From NCBI GenBank assembly GCA_024305405.1, contig JAKNDB010000087.1, positions 62,001 through 126,000 of the forward strand: a DNA stretch of 64,000 nt, given 5' to 3'. Source of the DNA: Dirofilaria immitis (taxonomy: Eukaryota > Nematoda > Chromadorea > Rhabditida > Onchocercidae). Below the pieces are notes generated by a model that was not told the origin of the DNA, did not search any database, and saw only the letters and a program-made list of their open reading frames with translations. Made by a program: the position numbers and the translations under genes. Positions within the stretch are counted from its first letter, which is position 1. The number at the start of each line of letters is the position of its first letter. Below are positions 61,901 through 64,000 of the stretch, piece by piece.

Positions 61901-63909
61901 CCGTTACTAAACAAAGCCTAAACTTCATTTAACTAATCTATACATAAGTTCTCAACAGTTAAAATATTTGATTCCACTCCTTCAATAAGCTCAAATTTTA
62001 TAAGAGAAACATACATTCATTGTTATTTTTGATCATTTTTGTTTCTTCGGCACTCAAAAATAATTCTAAGTTCTTCAAAGTTTGTATTTTCAATCCCAAA
62101 TATTCTTTATCATCAGTTCCCAGCAATGTCATATACATATTTCGCAACTCTGTCTTTGTCAGATATTCCGAGTTAGTTGCTGTGAAATTTCCTAAAAATA
62201 TAAATGAAAAAAAAATTTATCAAATGTCTCGCAATTTCTGCAAAATTTTTGGTTTAAAATCTTCAATCACTTTTTTTGAGTAACATACTAACCAATAGCA
62301 TTCAAAGCCTTAAGTCGGATGTCACTATCACGATATCTGCAGAATGTTGTCAGAACTTGGAAAATCATTTCTACAAAAGCACTCGATTTTGTAGATTGTT
62401 TTCTTCTTCATCATGCTGCTCTACTTCTGGTAATGATGGTTGCGCCGATGCATTCACATCTAGAAATTTCTTCGCCTCTTCATCATTTTCCAGTATTGTA
62501 TCCAAATCGAAATAACGTGACATCAGTCCAATAGAAAATAAGGATCTAGAATAAGTAAACAGATTCAAAATTCAGCATGAATTCATAAAAAAACCATGGC
62601 TTACATTCAGAATTTATCAAACACATTCGTTCAACACTTGATTAAAGAAAAAAATGTACCACTAAATAAAACAAAAAACAATCGGGAAACTAATGATAAC
62701 AGTTACTAATAAATTAGAAAGGCCACTAAACGGAAGGATTATTATCAAACATTTCACCTTAATACCATCGGTTTCTTTATTGGCAGGATGGCTTGACTTT
62801 GTTTGCGCAATACGTCTTCCTTTGTTTGGTGCAAGTACTCTGCAATTCATAAAACTAATTAATGTACATCTTTTATATCAAAACTTTATATCGTAAAATA
62901 TAATGTCACACACAATCATTTTTGAGTTAGAAAAGGGGTCCAAAAAGATTCTTGCAATGAATTTATTAAAGATTAACACTTACTCAAATACTTGAAAAAT
63001 GTTTCGATAACTGCCGGAGTTCTTTTTTCCATTTATTGTATATTGCGGCACTACACGCCAATGATGAAGCAATGATGCGCATACCGCCGTCTTTTACTAG
63101 TTGATATAAATTTTCATCGAGTATTTTGAGGAATGATTCTGATGGATGATCCATTAATGGAACTACTCTTTCCAGCATATTGATTACCTGCATCAAAAAC
63201 TACATTGCAGATAACGATAAGATGAACTGGTTTTTTTTTGAAATATTCGAGTTGACTAAAAAAAAACATCCATGACTCTAGAGGCTTCTTAAAAACTTCA
63301 ATCGATGAGTCGCTTTAAACAGGTATTTCGTGAAACTTGCTATAAGCTAGTTATACTTGATTCATGACTTGTTGCTCTGCTAGTCCATTCATATTCATTG
63401 ACAAATATGGTTGCAATGTTTCGGCATGTTTAATCATCAAATCTGGCTTTGCTTTGCTGAACAGTGATAAAGTGGATAGGCAAGCCAACATTCGTTCTTG
63501 ATGTTCCTTGTGAGCTGCTGCTGCATTCAGAGAAGTGCTTTCTTCGGCACTGTTCACAACTTCACTACTTCCTTAAATAATAGGAAAATAAAATATTCTA
63601 GAATCTCCGAAGTTAGTCAGATAATATTAAAAAAGGCATAGGAAACAAAATTGGAGTTTAACAAAAAAAGCAAATCTGTGCGGTAAACTGTAATTCTCTG
63701 AAATAAAACTGCACAAGGTAAAATGAATTACCTGAAGCCATTTTAGAATCCAATGTAAGAATGTTATCTACTAATGTATCCACAATCTGTCGTGAAGCAA
63801 ATAGTAGTGTTCGATCATTGCTTTTAAGTAAATTGTTTAGTAGTTGTTCGAAGAAATCCAATGTATTTTCTTTGACACATATTTGGACCATATCAGTTAA
63901 TGTCATTAC
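58963..63909 (-). CDS. scc-2: Cohesin loader SCC2 / NIPBL (Nipped-B) homologue, C-terminal part
   Basis: SCC2/NIPBL, with its partner SCC4/MAU2, loads the cohesin ring on chromosomes; the C. elegans orthologue is PQN-85/SCC-2. Fourteen exons encode about 791 C-terminal residues; the 5' part is outside the window. Exons in transcript order: 63732-63909, 63357-63571, 62992-63187, 62758-62839, 62293-62545, 62015-62191, 61640-61785, 61332-61484, 60989-61103, 60723-60882, 60391-60607, 59748-59862, 59250-59427, 58963-59151 (stop 58963-58965). Family hallmarks in order: RSLFSIGLMSRYFDLD; the HEAT-type repeat that ends LKALNAIG; QGLVTPGSSIPTLIAMST; KYAGMVPSKAVAGV; LRGNRQQRRSF; VADNLAMFPYQVIDEPL; LKNFLMKLYGFSDAK; VQEYSPSEAAKVYEKA. 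The tail is short and acidic. Two single bases are missing (60605-60607 and 62399-62402); with them 792 codons including stop close exactly. Confidence 0.95.
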
Positions 63910-64000
63910 CTAAAAATGATGAAAAGATATTCAAAACTCACAAATTAAAAATTAAAAAAAAGAAACAAAGAATCTCATGCGAAACTTATTAATTCGTTTT
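63910..64000 (-). other. Intron of the SCC2/NIPBL gene, cut by the window edge
   Basis: AG acceptor sequence (CT on the plus strand at 63910-63911) precedes the first exon in view and the rest is A/T intron. The upstream exons lie beyond 64000. Confidence 0.8.

Noticed and set aside
62662..62850. Frame VLAPNKGRRIAQTKSS on the minus strand as the SCC2 coding frame
   Set aside because: It does not match the phase of the next exon. The alternative frame of the same exon (YLHQTKEDVLRKQSQ) joins both neighbours exactly and leads into the conserved RSLFSIGL motif.

Overview
The window looks like nuclear DNA of a parasitic nematode, most likely a filarial or other spirurid worm. It is very AT-rich, its genes are cut into many short exons with GT-AG introns of tens to about a thousand bases, and the conserved proteins are animal ones: rootletin (CHE-10), the cohesin loader SCC2/NIPBL and a multi-finger C2H2 protein. 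The species call is an inference.

Layout. Positions 1-1709 are non-coding. Positions 1710-21279 (minus strand) hold one 40-exon gene for rootletin, the coiled-coil protein of the ciliary rootlet. The 21.3-53.2 kb stretch is a 32-kb gene desert of A/T sequence, trinucleotide and GA microsatellites, local tandem duplications, a G-rich minisatellite and some inverted repeats; I find no credible gene in it. Positions 53241-57188 (plus) hold an 11-exon gene for a seven-finger zinc-finger protein of about 506 residues. Positions 58963-63909 (minus) hold the last 14 exons in view of an SCC2/NIPBL homologue, whose 5' part lies beyond the right edge. The zinc-finger and SCC2 genes converge; the rootletin and zinc-finger genes point away from each other across the desert.

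The three genes share no obvious pathway. Rootletin acts at the base of sensory cilia, SCC2 loads cohesin on chromatin, and the zinc-finger protein is probably a nuclear regulator with unknown targets.

Two observations stand out. First, all three genes are broken by single-base length changes, about eleven in roughly 10 kb of coding sequence, almost all one base missing from a short homopolymer. Restoring them closes every exon junction in phase, so I read them as assembly errors and not as gene decay. One of them hides the rootletin start codon. Second, one rootletin intron carries, on the opposite strand, a degraded reading frame of about 132 codons with bacterial-looking sequence. It is a candidate endosymbiont-derived insertion, but I could not identify the protein.
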